This document shows, piece after piece, positions 23,027 through 33,354 of a stretch of 34,598 nt of DNA. The translations under genes and the position numbers were made by a program. Source of the DNA: Candidatus Doudnabacteria bacterium (GTDB lineage Bacteria; Patescibacteriota; Doudnabacteria; UBA920; O2-02-FULL-48-8); contig JANWIA010000029.1 of NCBI GenBank assembly GCA_025450105.1, positions 1 to 34,598 of the forward strand. The letters are read 5' to 3'. Within the stretch, counting starts at the first letter, position 1, and each line of letters opens with the position of its first letter. Under the pieces are notes generated by a model, which was not told where the DNA came from, ran no database searches, and saw only the letters and a program-made list of their open reading frames with translations.

Positions 23027-24823
23027 ATGACTGATTCAAAAGATACATTACCATCTTGGGATTTATCCGATATCTACAAAGGAATTACTGATCCAAAAAT
23101 CAAAAAGGATCAGGAATTTTCTGTTGCGGAATCAGAAAAATTTCAAAAAAGGTATTACGGAAAAGTTAATATGGTTACTTCTCCTGAAGATTTACTGAAA
23201 ATGTTTCAGGAGTATGAGGTTGTATATTTACCGATTGCTAAAGCTTCTCAATATGCCCATATAGTTTTTAGCACCGATAGCGAAACCGCCGAAAATGGCG
23301 TGCTGATGCAGCAAACAAATGATAACTATCTTAAAACTAGGAAAAATCTCATATTTTTTGAATTAGGATTAATGGAACTCGATGCCAGCAAAATCGAGGA
23401 ATTAGCGGCTAGTCCGGTATTAAAAAATTATAAACACTTCATCCAAAATATTTTAATTTGGAAACCACATAAATTGTCGGAGGAAGCCGAGCAAATATTT
23501 AACGACAAATCAGCCACGGCAAATGCTTTTCTCCGTTTGTTTGACCAAAACTTCTCATTGAAGCGCTTCAAGGCGGCAATTGATGGGGCCGAAAAAGAAT
23601 ACACCCTCGAAGAAATTATTACTCTGACTCAAAATCCAAACCGCGCGACTCGCAAAGCCGCGGCAGAGGCAATTACACAAGGTTTAGAACTGGATTTAAG
23701 AATGAACTCCTTAATTTACAATACTTTAATTAAGGAAAAGGCAATCGGCGATGCCTATCGAAAATTCTCGACACCCGAGGAATCCAGGCATCTTGCCAAC
23801 GAACTTGATAAGGAAACTGTTGATTCTATGGTCGCAGCAGTTACGGCCAACTATAAGATAGTGGAAGACTTCTATAATTTCAAACGGGAAATTATGGGGC
23901 TGGATAAATTGTATGCCTATGACAAATACGCCCCGGTTACAAATTCTGTTACAAAGTACCAGTTTTCTGATGCCAAACAGTTAGTGCTTGGAGCATTTAA
24001 TAATTTTTCTCCAAAGTTTGGCGAAATCGCAAAGAAGTTTTTTGATAATAATTGGATAGATGCGCAAACGAGAATTGGAAAAAGGGGAGGTGCATACTGT
24101 ACTTACCTAACACCAGACCTCCATCCGCTCGTTTTTCTCAACTATACCTATTTAAATCAGGACGTTAAAACCTTGGCTCATGAACTTGGGCACGCCATCA
24201 ATGGCGTCTTTATGCAAAAACAAACACTCTTAAATTATGAAACCCCATTGACCCTTGCCGAGACCGCCAGTGTCTTTGCGGAAAGTTTGCTGTTTGATGA
24301 GTTTAAAAAAACCGTTACCGACCCCAAAGAACTCTTTGATATTTACATGGACCGGATCCAGGGAATTTTTGCCACAGTGTTTAGACAAACCTCCATGCAC
24401 CAATTTGAACAGGAAGTTCATTATTTGCAAAAGGATGTGGGGGAACTAACGCCGGACAAGATTAATGAGCTTTGGGTCAAATACCAAAAACAAATGTACG
24501 GCAATTCAATAGAGATTCAGGATAAGGACGCCAATTGGTGGAGTTATGTCCCGCATTTCCTGCACACCCCGTTTTATGTTTACTCCTACAGTTTTGGTGA
24601 ATTGTTGGTTTTGGCTCTATATTCCAAGTATAAAAAAGATGGCCAAGGCTTTGTCGATAAATATATCAAATTAATGGAAGCAGGGGCCTCTTCCTCACCA
24701 AAAAAACTACTGGCAATGTTTGAAATTGATTTAACGGACAAAAACTTTTGGAATGAAGGGCTAAAGTATATTGCAGATTTGGTAGCGGAAGCTAAAGCAC
24801 TACATAAAAAATTAAATAGCTAA
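23027..24823 (+). CDS. pepF: Oligoendopeptidase F, peptidase family M3
   Basis: This 598-residue cytosolic zinc metallopeptidase has the HExxH motif in LAHELGHAINGVF (about 386-398). The third ligand Glu lies about 25 residues on, in LAETASVFAESL. The M3B shape is complete: an N-terminal helical half, TRKAAAEA region, then the C-terminal catalytic half ending in a Tyr-rich FYVYSYSFGELL segment. It would cleave short peptides for amino-acid recycling. No signal peptide is seen. It ends shortly before tRNA-Thr. Confidence 0.94.
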   Translation: MTDSKDTLPSWDLSDIYKGITDPKIKKDQEFSVAESEKFQKRYYGKVNMVTSPEDLLKMFQEYEVVYLPIAKASQYAHIVFSTDSETAENGVLMQQTNDNYLKTRKNLIFFELGLMELDASKIEELAASPVLKNYKHFIQNILIWKPHKLSEEAEQIFNDKSATANAFLRLFDQNFSLKRFKAAIDGAEKEYTLEEIITLTQNPNRATRKAAAEAITQGLELDLRMNSLIYNTLIKEKAIGDAYRKFSTPEESRHLANELDKETVDSMVAAVTANYKIVEDFYNFKREIMGLDKLYAYDKYAPVTNSVTKYQFSDAKQLVLGAFNNFSPKFGEIAKKFFDNNWIDAQTRIGKRGGAYCTYLTPDLHPLVFLNYTYLNQDVKTLAHELGHAINGVFMQKQTLLNYETPLTLAETASVFAESLLFDEFKKTVTDPKELFDIYMDRIQGIFATVFRQTSMHQFEQEVHYLQKDVGELTPDKINELWVKYQKQMYGNSIEIQDKDANWWSYVPHFLHTPFYVYSYSFGELLVLALYSKYKKDGQGFVDKYIKLMEAGASSSPKKLLAMFEIDLTDKNFWNEGLKYIADLVAEAKALHKKLNS

Positions 24824-24839
24824 ACTAAGTCTTTTTCGC

Positions 24840-24845
24840 TATACT
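24840..24845 (+). promoter_or_regulatory. Possible -10 box for tRNA-Thr
   Basis: TATACT lies ten bases before the tRNA 5' end, within a CTAAGT/ACTTAG inverted repeat (24825-24848). No convincing -35 box is seen at the right distance, so this is tentative. Confidence 0.35.
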
Positions 24846-24854
24846 TAGGGCATT

Positions 24855-24930
24855 GCCGATGTAGCTCAGCTGGTAGAGCAATGCTTTCGTAAAGCAGAGG
24901 TCGTCGGTTCGATCCCGACCATCGGCTCCA
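24855..24930 (+). tRNA. tRNA-Thr (anticodon CGT)
   Basis: The acceptor stem pairs GCCGATG (24855-24861) with CATCGGC (24920-24926), with discriminator T and encoded CCA (24928-24930). The D arm is GCTC AGCTGGTA GAGC, the anticodon loop TTCGTAA with anticodon CGT, and the T arm GTCGG TTCGATC CCGAC. It closely resembles other bacterial tRNA-Thr(CGT). Confidence 0.95.
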
Positions 24931-24953
24931 GAAATTAATTAAATAATTATCAT

Positions 24954-25319
24954 ATGAATCCAGAAATGAACCCACCGCCACAAGAGTTTGAACGTCACCC
25001 GAATGTTGATCCCTATTTACAGGATAAAATGGAAGAGGCAGAAATTTTGGGCGGGGTAGATATTCGTAATGTGGAAGTAGGTAAATCATTGTTAGTCACG
25101 ACTTTAAATAGCAAATATACGATTGAACATCGGGAGGACGGGTTTTATATTTCTGGTGGCGAGCGCTTCAAAAATCCTGTGCTAGCGGTCATTAATGGTT
25201 CAACATATGGAGGTTCAGTCATCAAGGATCAATTTATTGGACGCGGAATGCATCTGGAGTTTATAGTGGACAAGAAAACAATCGTAACCAGTCCAATTCA
25301 AGAAGTCGAAGAAATATAG
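24954..25319 (+). CDS. Unrecognised beta-rich protein
   Basis: This 121-residue soluble protein has a Pro-rich N-terminus (MNPEMNPPPQEF) and a body predicted to be mainly beta strands: SLLVTTLNSKYTIEH, DGFYISGG, INGSTYGGS, FIGRGMHLEFIV. There is no signal peptide, transmembrane helix or Cys. The pattern of short strands and glycines suggests a small beta barrel or sandwich. It starts 23 bases after tRNA-Thr and ends just before the terminator at 25339-25373. I cannot assign a family. Confidence 0.65.
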   Translation: MNPEMNPPPQEFERHPNVDPYLQDKMEEAEILGGVDIRNVEVGKSLLVTTLNSKYTIEHREDGFYISGGERFKNPVLAVINGSTYGGSVIKDQFIGRGMHLEFIVDKKTIVTSPIQEVEEI

Positions 25320-25338
25320 ATAAAAAGTCAAGAGGGCC

Positions 25339-25373
25339 AAAAAATGCCAGGCTTGCCGAAACGGCATTTTTTT
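25339..25373 (+). terminator. Terminator before the ATP synthase operon
   Basis: AAAAAATGCC (25339-25348) pairs with GGCATTTTTTT (25363-25373). The loop and right flank carry the promoter boxes of the next operon. Confidence 0.85.
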
Positions 25374-25381
25374 GTTAGACT
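25353..25381 (+). promoter_or_regulatory. Putative ATP synthase operon promoter
   Basis: TTGCCG (25353-25358), 17 bases and TAGACT (25376-25381). The -35 box lies in the terminator loop and the spacer covers its T tract. The predicted start is near 25388, a leader of about seven bases before ATG 25395. Confidence 0.5.
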
Positions 25382-25394
25382 TTACGCGCTTAAC

Positions 25395-25664
25395 ATGGAA
25401 AAACCTGAAATTGAAACTAAGAGTGATAAAACAAACCCTCAAGGCCCGAAAATGGTTTTGAACAAGTCTTCGTTTATCAGTTTAAGTTTTGAACTGGGCT
25501 ATATAATCGCCCTGCCTTTGGTCTTGTTCGGACTCGCAGGCAGATGGGCTGATAACCGCTTACACCACGAATTTCCGTGGATTACGCTCATTGGCATTGC
25601 CATAGCGATTGCATCGACCACTATGTGGTTAACTAAAAGATTATCCAAATACCTAAATAAATGA
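25395..25664 (+). CDS. atpZ: AtpZ/AtpI-like ATP synthase accessory protein
   Basis: This 89-residue protein has a charged N-terminus and two transmembrane helices, the first SLSFELGYIIALPLVLFGLAG and the second about 65-82. The LFGLAGRWADNRL segment between them matches the AtpZ family, encoded first in many atp operons and implicated in assembly or Mg/Ca handling. The frame extends upstream to 25344, but that part lies in the terminator hairpin, so ATG 25395 is the start. It overlaps atpB by four bases. Confidence 0.8.
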   Translation: MEKPEIETKSDKTNPQGPKMVLNKSSFISLSFELGYIIALPLVLFGLAGRWADNRLHHEFPWITLIGIAIAIASTTMWLTKRLSKYLNK

Positions 25665-26494
25665 TTCTAGCTTTGCCGCCACTTGTTGCGGAACCAATTT
25701 TTCATATCGGAAGTTTCCCAATAACCAACGCCTACATTAATTCCAGTATCGCGGTGGTTTTCTTTTTGATCATGGGACTGCTTTTGCGCAACCGAAAAGC
25801 ATCCGTGCCAAAAGGATTACAGAACTTTGCCGAATCCGTGATGGAATTTTTACTGGGCTATGTTGATCAGGTGACCAAGGACCGAAAAAAATCCCTGAAA
25901 TTCTTTCCAATCGTTGGAGCGCTATTTTTATTTATATTGTTCTCTAACTGGATTAGTTTGATTCCTGGGACTGGATCGATAGGCCGATGGTTAATCCACG
26001 AAGGACATTTGGAACTGGTGCCAATCTTGCGCCCGGCAAACAGTGATTTGAATTTAACCTTAGCCATGGCCCTATTTTCTGTGATTATTTCGCACGTTGT
26101 TGGTATTGCCATGATTGGATTTTTTAAGTACGCCAACAAGTTTATTAAAGTCTGGGATATTATCAAATCCTTCTCAAAGGGTGGCATGAGTATTTTTGTG
26201 GCAATGATTGAATTTGTTGTTGGTATCATTGAAGTCATTTCTGAGATAGCCAAAATTATTTCGCTCTCTCTTCGTTTATTTGGCAACATTTTTGCTGGTG
26301 AGGTTTTGCTGACTGTTTTGGCCGGCCTTATTGCATATGGTGTGCCTTTGCCGTTTATGGCGCTTGAAATATTAGTCGGACTAATTCAGGCCACGGTATT
26401 TTCAATGTTGGTTTTGGTTTACTTAACGATTGCTACTACGCCGATTCACGAGCATGATAGTGAGGCTCACGCCGAAGCAACCACAGCGCATTAG
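25661..26494 (+). CDS. atpB: ATP synthase F0 subunit a
   Basis: This 277-residue polytopic subunit forms the proton half-channels against the c-ring. The essential Arg is in SLSLRLFGNIFAGE (about residue 205), followed by the Asn/Glu-containing helix and by LVGLIQATVFSMLVLVYL near the C-terminus. The first helix region and the DQVTKDRKKSLKFFP cytosolic loop are also typical. Its ATG overlaps the atpZ stop. Confidence 0.95.
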   Translation: MILALPPLVAEPIFHIGSFPITNAYINSSIAVVFFLIMGLLLRNRKASVPKGLQNFAESVMEFLLGYVDQVTKDRKKSLKFFPIVGALFLFILFSNWISLIPGTGSIGRWLIHEGHLELVPILRPANSDLNLTLAMALFSVIISHVVGIAMIGFFKYANKFIKVWDIIKSFSKGGMSIFVAMIEFVVGIIEVISEIAKIISLSLRLFGNIFAGEVLLTVLAGLIAYGVPLPFMALEILVGLIQATVFSMLVLVYLTIATTPIHEHDSEAHAEATTAH

Positions 26495-26502
26495 GATTTA
26501 GT

Positions 26503-26821
<319 letters not shown>

Positions 26822-26832
26822 TTTGAGATTGA

Positions 26833-26862
26833 AAATTGGAAGTTAGGGGACTAATTTCCAAT
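26833..26862 (+). repeat. AT-rich hairpin between atpE and atpF
   Basis: A 12-base stem pairs ATTGGAAGTTAG with CTAATTTCCAAT around a GGGA loop, with one G-U pair. It is followed by similar TCTAATTTC/TCTAATATC pieces. There is no T tract. It may be a dispersed repeat or an mRNA-processing and stability element helping to set the c:b expression ratio. Confidence 0.55.
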
Positions 26863-26884
26863 ATCTAATTTCTAATATCTAAAT

Positions 26885-27454
26885 ATGGATTTACACCAAA
26901 TATTACTGGCAGCCACAGAGGTTGTGCAAGAGGCTGCTGAAACAACCGCACACGCGGAAGAATCAAGCGGAATTTTAGGCACGTTGGGAATTAACTGGAA
27001 ATTGTTTTTGGCTCAGTTGTTTAACTTTGCAATCGTTTTGTTTGTATTTTGGAAATGGATTTTTGGGCCAATCAGTTCCAGCTTAATTGCCCGGCAGGAC
27101 AAAATTGAAAAGAGTCTGCAAAATGCCGAGATGATTGAAAAAGAAAAGCGCCAATTGGCCACTGACAAAATTGAAGAGATGCGCGTTGTTCGACAAGAAG
27201 CGGAAAAAATCATCAAATCAGCCACTGATACTGCGAAAAAGATGAAAGAGGAGATTATTACGGAAGCGCAATCGCAATCCAGCAAAATGATGGAACAAAC
27301 GAAAGCACAAATGGTTATGGAAAAGCAAACCATGCTTAAGGAAGTTAAGCAGGATGTGGCAGGCTTGGTGGTTGAAGCTGCAGAAAAGATTTTGCGCGAA
27401 AAGCTTGATTCCAAAAAGGACCACGAATTAATCATGAAAGCGATTAAGAAATAA
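26885..27454 (+). CDS. atpF: ATP synthase F0 subunit b
   Basis: This 189-residue subunit has an Ala/Glu/His-rich N-terminal extension of about 35 residues. One transmembrane helix follows (about 39-57, LFLAQLFNFAIVLFVFWKW) and then a long charged coiled coil, rich in K, E and Q, that forms the peripheral stalk. The 35-residue extension before the anchor is longer than in E. coli b. The stop overlaps the atpH start (TAATG). Confidence 0.92.
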   Translation: MDLHQILLAATEVVQEAAETTAHAEESSGILGTLGINWKLFLAQLFNFAIVLFVFWKWIFGPISSSLIARQDKIEKSLQNAEMIEKEKRQLATDKIEEMRVVRQEAEKIIKSATDTAKKMKEEIITEAQSQSSKMMEQTKAQMVMEKQTMLKEVKQDVAGLVVEAAEKILREKLDSKKDHELIMKAIKK

Positions 27455-27852
27455 TGAAAATCAGCCCGAAACAATATGCCACGGCGCTTCATGATACCTT
27501 GAGTACTACCGCGCCAAAAGACCATGACACAGTTTTGGATAAGTTCGTGCAAGTCTTGGCTAGAAACAACGACCTCAAGTTATTCGAGAATATCTCTGGA
27601 GAATTCCATAAGATCGAATTGGCTAGCAAGGGAAAAATTCAGGCACAAGTTACGACGGCGCAACCGTTAGGCGCAGCAGAGGAGAAAGAATTAATCCATG
27701 AACTGAACGAACTTATTGGCAAGAAAGTGGAACTGAAAAAGAAAGTGGATGCGGGAATTGTTGGCGGAGTGGTGGTCCAAGTCGAGGACACTGTGATTGA
27801 CGGCTCTACAAAAAGGGCATTGGAAGATTTAAAAAATAACCTAAGCGAATAA
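27454..27852 (+). CDS. atpH: ATP synthase F1 subunit delta, short form
   Basis: This 132-residue protein is placed by synteny and by the delta signature near the C-terminus, [23 protein letters not shown]. Typical delta (OSCP) is about 180 residues, so the N-terminal helical domain is shortened by roughly 45. It still starts with [11 protein letters not shown], like full-length delta. It links the top of F1 to the b stalk. It lies one base before atpA. Confidence 0.9.
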   Translation: MKISPKQYATALHDTLSTTAPKDHDTVLDKFVQVLARNNDLKLFENISGEFHKIELASKGKIQAQVTTAQPLGAAEEKELIHELNELIGKKVELKKKVDAGIVGGVVVQVEDTVIDGSTKRALEDLKNNLSE

Positions 27853-27853
27853 T

Positions 27854-29341
27854 ATGAGTAACGTAATACTGGATTTAAAAAAGAAAATTGAAGCATTTCA
27901 AGTCAGTACCAAAACTGAAAAGGTTGGCCAGGTTCTTGAAATTGGAGACGGCATCGCAAAGGTTAGCGGGTTGAGTGACACTAAAGCGTCAGAAATGTTG
28001 GAATTTCCTGGTGGCACGCTCGGTGTTGCCTTGAACCTGAACCAGGATTCAATAGGCGCAGTTTTGCTTGGCGAATACAACCATATTAAAGAGGGTGACC
28101 AAGTTAAGGGCACTGGTAAGATTTTATCTGTTCCTGTGGGCGAAGCTTTAGTTGGGCGCGTAGTAAATGCCTTGGGTCAGCCAATTGATAACAAAGGTCC
28201 AATCAAAACCGAAAAGACTTATCCAGTTGAAAAAATTGCCCCAGGGGTTATTGCCCGACAATCTGTGCACGAACCAATTCAGACAGGTATTAAAGCAATT
28301 GATTCCATGATCCCAATTGGTCGTGGACAACGACAGTTAATTATTGGTGACCGCCAAACCGGCAAAACTGCTATTGCATTAGACACGATCATCAATCAAA
28401 AAGGTAAGGGCGTTATTTGTATTTATGTGGCGATTGGCCAAAAGGAATCGAAAGTTGCCCGCATCGTTGCTGATTTGGAAAAGCATGATGCCATGGCACA
28501 CACCATCGTGGTCGTTGCCGGCGCATCTGATGCCGCGGCTCAATCTTATATCGCACCGTTTGCCGGTTGTGCTATGGGTGAGTATTTTATGGATAAGGGT
28601 AAACACGCTTTGATTATTTACGATGATTTATCCAAGCATGCTGTAGCTTACCGCGAAATTTCCTTGTTGCTGCGCCGCCCACCAGGGCGCGAAGCTTATC
28701 CTGGGGATGTTTTCTATTTACATTCCCGTTTGCTGGAACGCGCCGCAAAATTGAGCAAAGAAAATGGCTCCGGTTCGTTAACGGCGTTGCCGATTATCGA
28801 AACACAAGCCGGCGACGTGTCCGCTTACATTCCAACAAACGTTATTTCCATTACTGATGGACAGATATATTTGGAAAACGATTTATTCTACCAGGGTATT
28901 CGCCCGGCGTTGAACGTTGGTATTTCCGTTTCGCGCGTCGGATCATCGGCGCAAATTAAATCGTTAAAGAAAGTTGCCGGAAAGTTGCGCTTGGATATGG
29001 CGCAGTTTCGGGAACTTGCTGCGTTTGCACAATTTGCTTCTGATTTGGATCCGCAAACTCGTGGTCGTATTGAGTTGGGCCGTCGCATTACTGAAGTTCT
29101 GAAACAAGATCAATATCAACCATTGGCCGTAGAGAATGAGGTCGCGATCGTTTATGCCGTAACAAACGGTCATTTGGACAGCATTGCAATCGAGAAGGTT
29201 AAGGATTGGGAAGGAAAATTCCACCGCTTTATGGGATTACAGTATAAGCAGCTACTCGAAAAGATTAGTAAGGATTGGACTCCAGAAATTGAAAATGAAT
29301 TGAAAGCAGCAATTAAAACCTTTAGCGAAAGTTACGTCTAA
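27854..29341 (+). CDS. atpA: ATP synthase F1 subunit alpha
   Basis: This 495-residue subunit has the beta-barrel domain with [17 protein letters not shown], the P-loop [10 protein letters not shown] (about 168-177) and [34 protein letters not shown] in the catalytic core. The C-terminal helical domain contains [13 protein letters not shown]. The alpha subunits form the non-catalytic nucleotide sites of the F1 hexamer. No Shine-Dalgarno precedes the ATG. Confidence 0.98.
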   Translation: MSNVILDLKKKIEAFQVSTKTEKVGQVLEIGDGIAKVSGLSDTKASEMLEFPGGTLGVALNLNQDSIGAVLLGEYNHIKEGDQVKGTGKILSVPVGEALVGRVVNALGQPIDNKGPIKTEKTYPVEKIAPGVIARQSVHEPIQTGIKAIDSMIPIGRGQRQLIIGDRQTGKTAIALDTIINQKGKGVICIYVAIGQKESKVARIVADLEKHDAMAHTIVVVAGASDAAAQSYIAPFAGCAMGEYFMDKGKHALIIYDDLSKHAVAYREISLLLRRPPGREAYPGDVFYLHSRLLERAAKLSKENGSGSLTALPIIETQAGDVSAYIPTNVISITDGQIYLENDLFYQGIRPALNVGISVSRVGSSAQIKSLKKVAGKLRLDMAQFRELAAFAQFASDLDPQTRGRIELGRRITEVLKQDQYQPLAVENEVAIVYAVTNGHLDSIAIEKVKDWEGKFHRFMGLQYKQLLEKISKDWTPEIENELKAAIKTFSESYV

Positions 29342-29344
29342 TTT

Positions 29345-31589
<2,245 letters not shown>

Positions 31590-31592
<3 letters not shown>

Positions 31593-31650
31593 CGCGAAGC
31601 TCGAGCGCAGCGTCATCCTGGACAAGGGCTTGATGCCCGAGATTCAGGAT
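31590..31650. repeat. GC-rich double-hairpin repeat between atpD and atpC
   Basis: The first hairpin pairs TGACGC (31590-31595) with GCGTCA (31610-31615) and contains the palindrome GCTCGAGC. The second pairs ATCCTG (31615-31620) with CAGGAT (31645-31650) and encloses GGGC/GCCC (31626-31629, 31635-31638). It resembles the intergenic palindromes of the form 'GTCATCCTG...CAGGATCT' seen in many bacteria. It starts at the atpD stop codon and leaves 13 bases before atpC. Confidence 0.7.
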
Positions 31651-31663
31651 CTAAAACTAATTT

Positions 31664-32083
31664 ATGATCAACTTTAGCATTACAACACCAGAACGCAACC
31701 TGCTTACCGAAACGGTAGACTCTATTACAGTGCCCACAGAAATGGGAGAGATTACGATTTTGGAGAATCATATTCCGCTGATTGCCAATTTGGCGCCAGG
31801 TGAGGTTCGCTATTCTGGCAAGCAAGGTCAACTGTCCTTTGCCGTTTCGGGCGGTTTTGTTGAAATCAAAAAAGGAAATCAGGTTGTAATTTTGGCGGAC
31901 ACTGCTGAGTTTGGTCATGAGATTGATCTTGATCGCGCGGAAAAAGCTCGTGAAGACGCCCAAAAAATCATGCAGCAAAAAGGCACCAAGAATTTTGCCG
32001 ATGTTTCCGCGGCCCTACAGAAAAACCTGGCCCGCATTCGCGTAGCTAAAAAGCACCATTCTAGAGGCAGCCACAGTACATAG
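31664..32083 (+). CDS. atpC: ATP synthase F1 subunit epsilon
   Basis: This 139-residue subunit has an N-terminal beta sandwich (INFSITTPERNLL, SITVPTEMGEITILENHIPLI, FAVSGGFVEI) and a C-terminal helical hairpin (DRAEKAREDAQKIMQ...LQKNLARIRVA). That hairpin can regulate ATP hydrolysis in bacteria. The tail KKHHSRGSHST is basic and His-rich. It ends the operon; no terminator is evident before the next promoter at 32098. Confidence 0.95.
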   Translation: MINFSITTPERNLLTETVDSITVPTEMGEITILENHIPLIANLAPGEVRYSGKQGQLSFAVSGGFVEIKKGNQVVILADTAEFGHEIDLDRAEKAREDAQKIMQQKGTKNFADVSAALQKNLARIRVAKKHHSRGSHST

Positions 32084-32097
32084 CTCAAGCAAAAGCG

Positions 32098-32126
32098 TTG
32101 AAGAAAGGACATTTTTATGGTAATAT
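32098..32126 (+). promoter_or_regulatory. Promoter of the GC-rich cassette
   Basis: TTGAAG (32098-32103), 17 bases and TAATAT (32121-32126). The predicted start is near 32133, a leader of about 52 bases ending in a strong GGAGGAG ribosome site before ATG 32185. Confidence 0.6.
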
Positions 32127-32184
32127 GTCTTGTCGCCAGCGCTTTAAAATTGCTGGAGGACAATACAACTCTCTCGGAGGAGAA

Positions 32185-32805
32185 ATGCCACAGATTTGTG
32201 AGAAGGACTGGCAGACTGTGCAAGAGTTCAGAACAAATGGCATCCTTGTCGACCTCGACAAGGAAAAGCTGCAATCCATGAACACGGGAGTAATTGTGCT
32301 TGGATGCGGTGATGCCAATCGCGACCCGGAGGACACTGACTACCTGATGCGACTGCTGCCAAATCACGCGAAGATGCCCAAGGTTCACAGCATCAAGCGT
32401 AACGGCGGCGCCATGTTGCTTGCCCCGGCTTCACCTTTGGTGCCGCTCGGAAGGACGGCGCACCTGGATCTTCTCGACGACATTTACGATGCCCACGTGG
32501 AACTCGGCATCATGAACATGATAGCCAAGGCCCACATCAAGTGCCTCAAGTGCTTCCAGAAGAACCTGTTCGCCAACCACGTCGTGTTGGGGCTCATCGC
32601 CGCGAAGAAGGTCATCAAGACCCGCTGCCCTGACCTGTCCGTGACCCTGTGTCTGGACGTCGACGGCGGTGAATTCAACAACAACCGCAAACAGACCTTC
32701 AAAGTCAGTCGGACAGCATTGCAGGGCTGCAGTCACCTGCCGACCGTGGTGGACCTGCTCCAGGAACAATATCCTGACAGGGTCACCGTCACACACAGGC
32801 ACTAG
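32185..32805 (+). CDS. GC-rich divergent carbonic-anhydrase-like protein (putative)
   Basis: This 206-residue soluble protein has VIVLGCGDANRD (Cys 41, Asp 43, Arg 46), KRNGG at about 71-75 and HIKCLKC (His 117, Cys 120). The order Cys-x-Asp, Arg, Gly-Gly, His-x2-Cys mirrors the zinc site of beta-carbonic anhydrases, though Arg is one residue further off and the rest is unfamiliar. ATG 32185 is chosen over 32098 because GGAGGAG precedes it. Two sampled lines (32581-32700) are 71 G/C of 120, against 18 of 60 in the next gene (32941-33000), and codon use is G/C-ending. With its own promoter and terminator it looks horizontally acquired. The enzymatic role is unproven. Confidence 0.6.
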   Translation: MPQICEKDWQTVQEFRTNGILVDLDKEKLQSMNTGVIVLGCGDANRDPEDTDYLMRLLPNHAKMPKVHSIKRNGGAMLLAPASPLVPLGRTAHLDLLDDIYDAHVELGIMNMIAKAHIKCLKCFQKNLFANHVVLGLIAAKKVIKTRCPDLSVTLCLDVDGGEFNNNRKQTFKVSRTALQGCSHLPTVVDLLQEQYPDRVTVTHRH

Positions 32806-32817
32806 AACGTGCAACCT

Positions 32818-32850
32818 GACTGGAGAGTTGTCTACTCTCCAGTCCTTTTT
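32818..32850 (+). terminator. Strong terminator of the GC-rich cassette
   Basis: GACTGGAGAGT (32818-32828) pairs with ACTCTCCAGTC (32834-32844) around a five-base loop, followed by CTTTTT. It is the longest perfect stem among the terminators here. Confidence 0.93.
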
Positions 32851-32852
32851 TA

Positions 32853-32881
32853 TTGCCAAAATATATTTTTTTCGCTAATAT
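32853..32881 (+). promoter_or_regulatory. Promoter of the carbonic-anhydrase-like gene
   Basis: TTGCCA (32853-32858), 17 bases and TAATAT (32876-32881). The predicted start is near 32888, about 17 bases before ATG 32905. No Shine-Dalgarno is seen. Confidence 0.6.
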
Positions 32882-32904
32882 TTACAAGTCATTAATTATT
32901 TCTT

Positions 32905-33324
32905 ATGTCCCACACAGCACAAGCGGTTGCATTAACCTGTATTGATTTCCGTTTCCGAAAAGCCTTACATGATTTTTTTGAAAACGAATTAAACCTTTAC
33001 GCAGTGGATCACATGGCTATTGGTGGCGGGGTCAAGCAGTTGATCGAAAACGAAGGTGAGCTTCGAGATTTTATTTACAAGAATTTCGACATTGCAGTTA
33101 ATTTGCACAAGGTCAATAAAGTAATTTTGATCAATCACCAGGACTGTGGCGCATATGGCGGTACTGCAGCGTTCCAATCGCCAGAAGTTGAAATTACAGA
33201 GCAGGAAGTATATTTGCGTCATGCGGTATCCGCGGTTCATGCAAAGTACCCAGATAAGCAAGTTGAGGCTTACCTCGCGCTCATCGACAGCGACAACAAC
33301 ATTACATTTAAAAAAGTTATTTAA
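32905..33324 (+). CDS. Small beta-carbonic-anhydrase-like protein
   Basis: This 139-residue cytosolic protein has TCIDFRF (Cys 12, Asp 14, Arg 16), MAIGGGVKQL (about 37-46) and INHQDCGAYGG (His 78, Cys 81). Cys, His and Cys are the zinc ligands of beta-carbonic anhydrases, and the Asp-Arg pair is their gatekeeper dyad. It is shorter than standard enzymes (about 200 residues), lacking much of the C-terminal part. Hydration of CO2 is likely by motif but not certain. It has its own promoter and terminator. Confidence 0.75.
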   Translation: MSHTAQAVALTCIDFRFRKALHDFFENELNLYAVDHMAIGGGVKQLIENEGELRDFIYKNFDIAVNLHKVNKVILINHQDCGAYGGTAAFQSPEVEITEQEVYLRHAVSAVHAKYPDKQVEAYLALIDSDNNITFKKVI

Positions 33325-33331
33325 CAGATTG

Positions 33332-33352
33332 CCCAACGAAAGTTGGGTTTTT
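33332..33352 (+). terminator. Terminator after the carbonic-anhydrase-like gene
   Basis: CCCAAC (33332-33337), GAAA loop, GTTGGG (33342-33347) and T5. The next ATG (33355) follows after two bases, so that gene is either leaderless or fed by read-through. Confidence 0.85.
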
Positions 33353-33354
33353 CT

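Noticed and set aside
32431-32859. Minus-strand 142-codon frame opposite the GC-rich gene
   Set aside because: It spans the terminator and lacks a ribosome site. Long antisense frames are expected in GC-biased genes, and the plus-strand frame has promoter, Shine-Dalgarno and motifs.
32185-33324. The two carbonic-anhydrase-like frames as one split gene
   Set aside because: Each has a complete zinc motif set, its own promoter and terminator and a different base composition, so they are separate genes.
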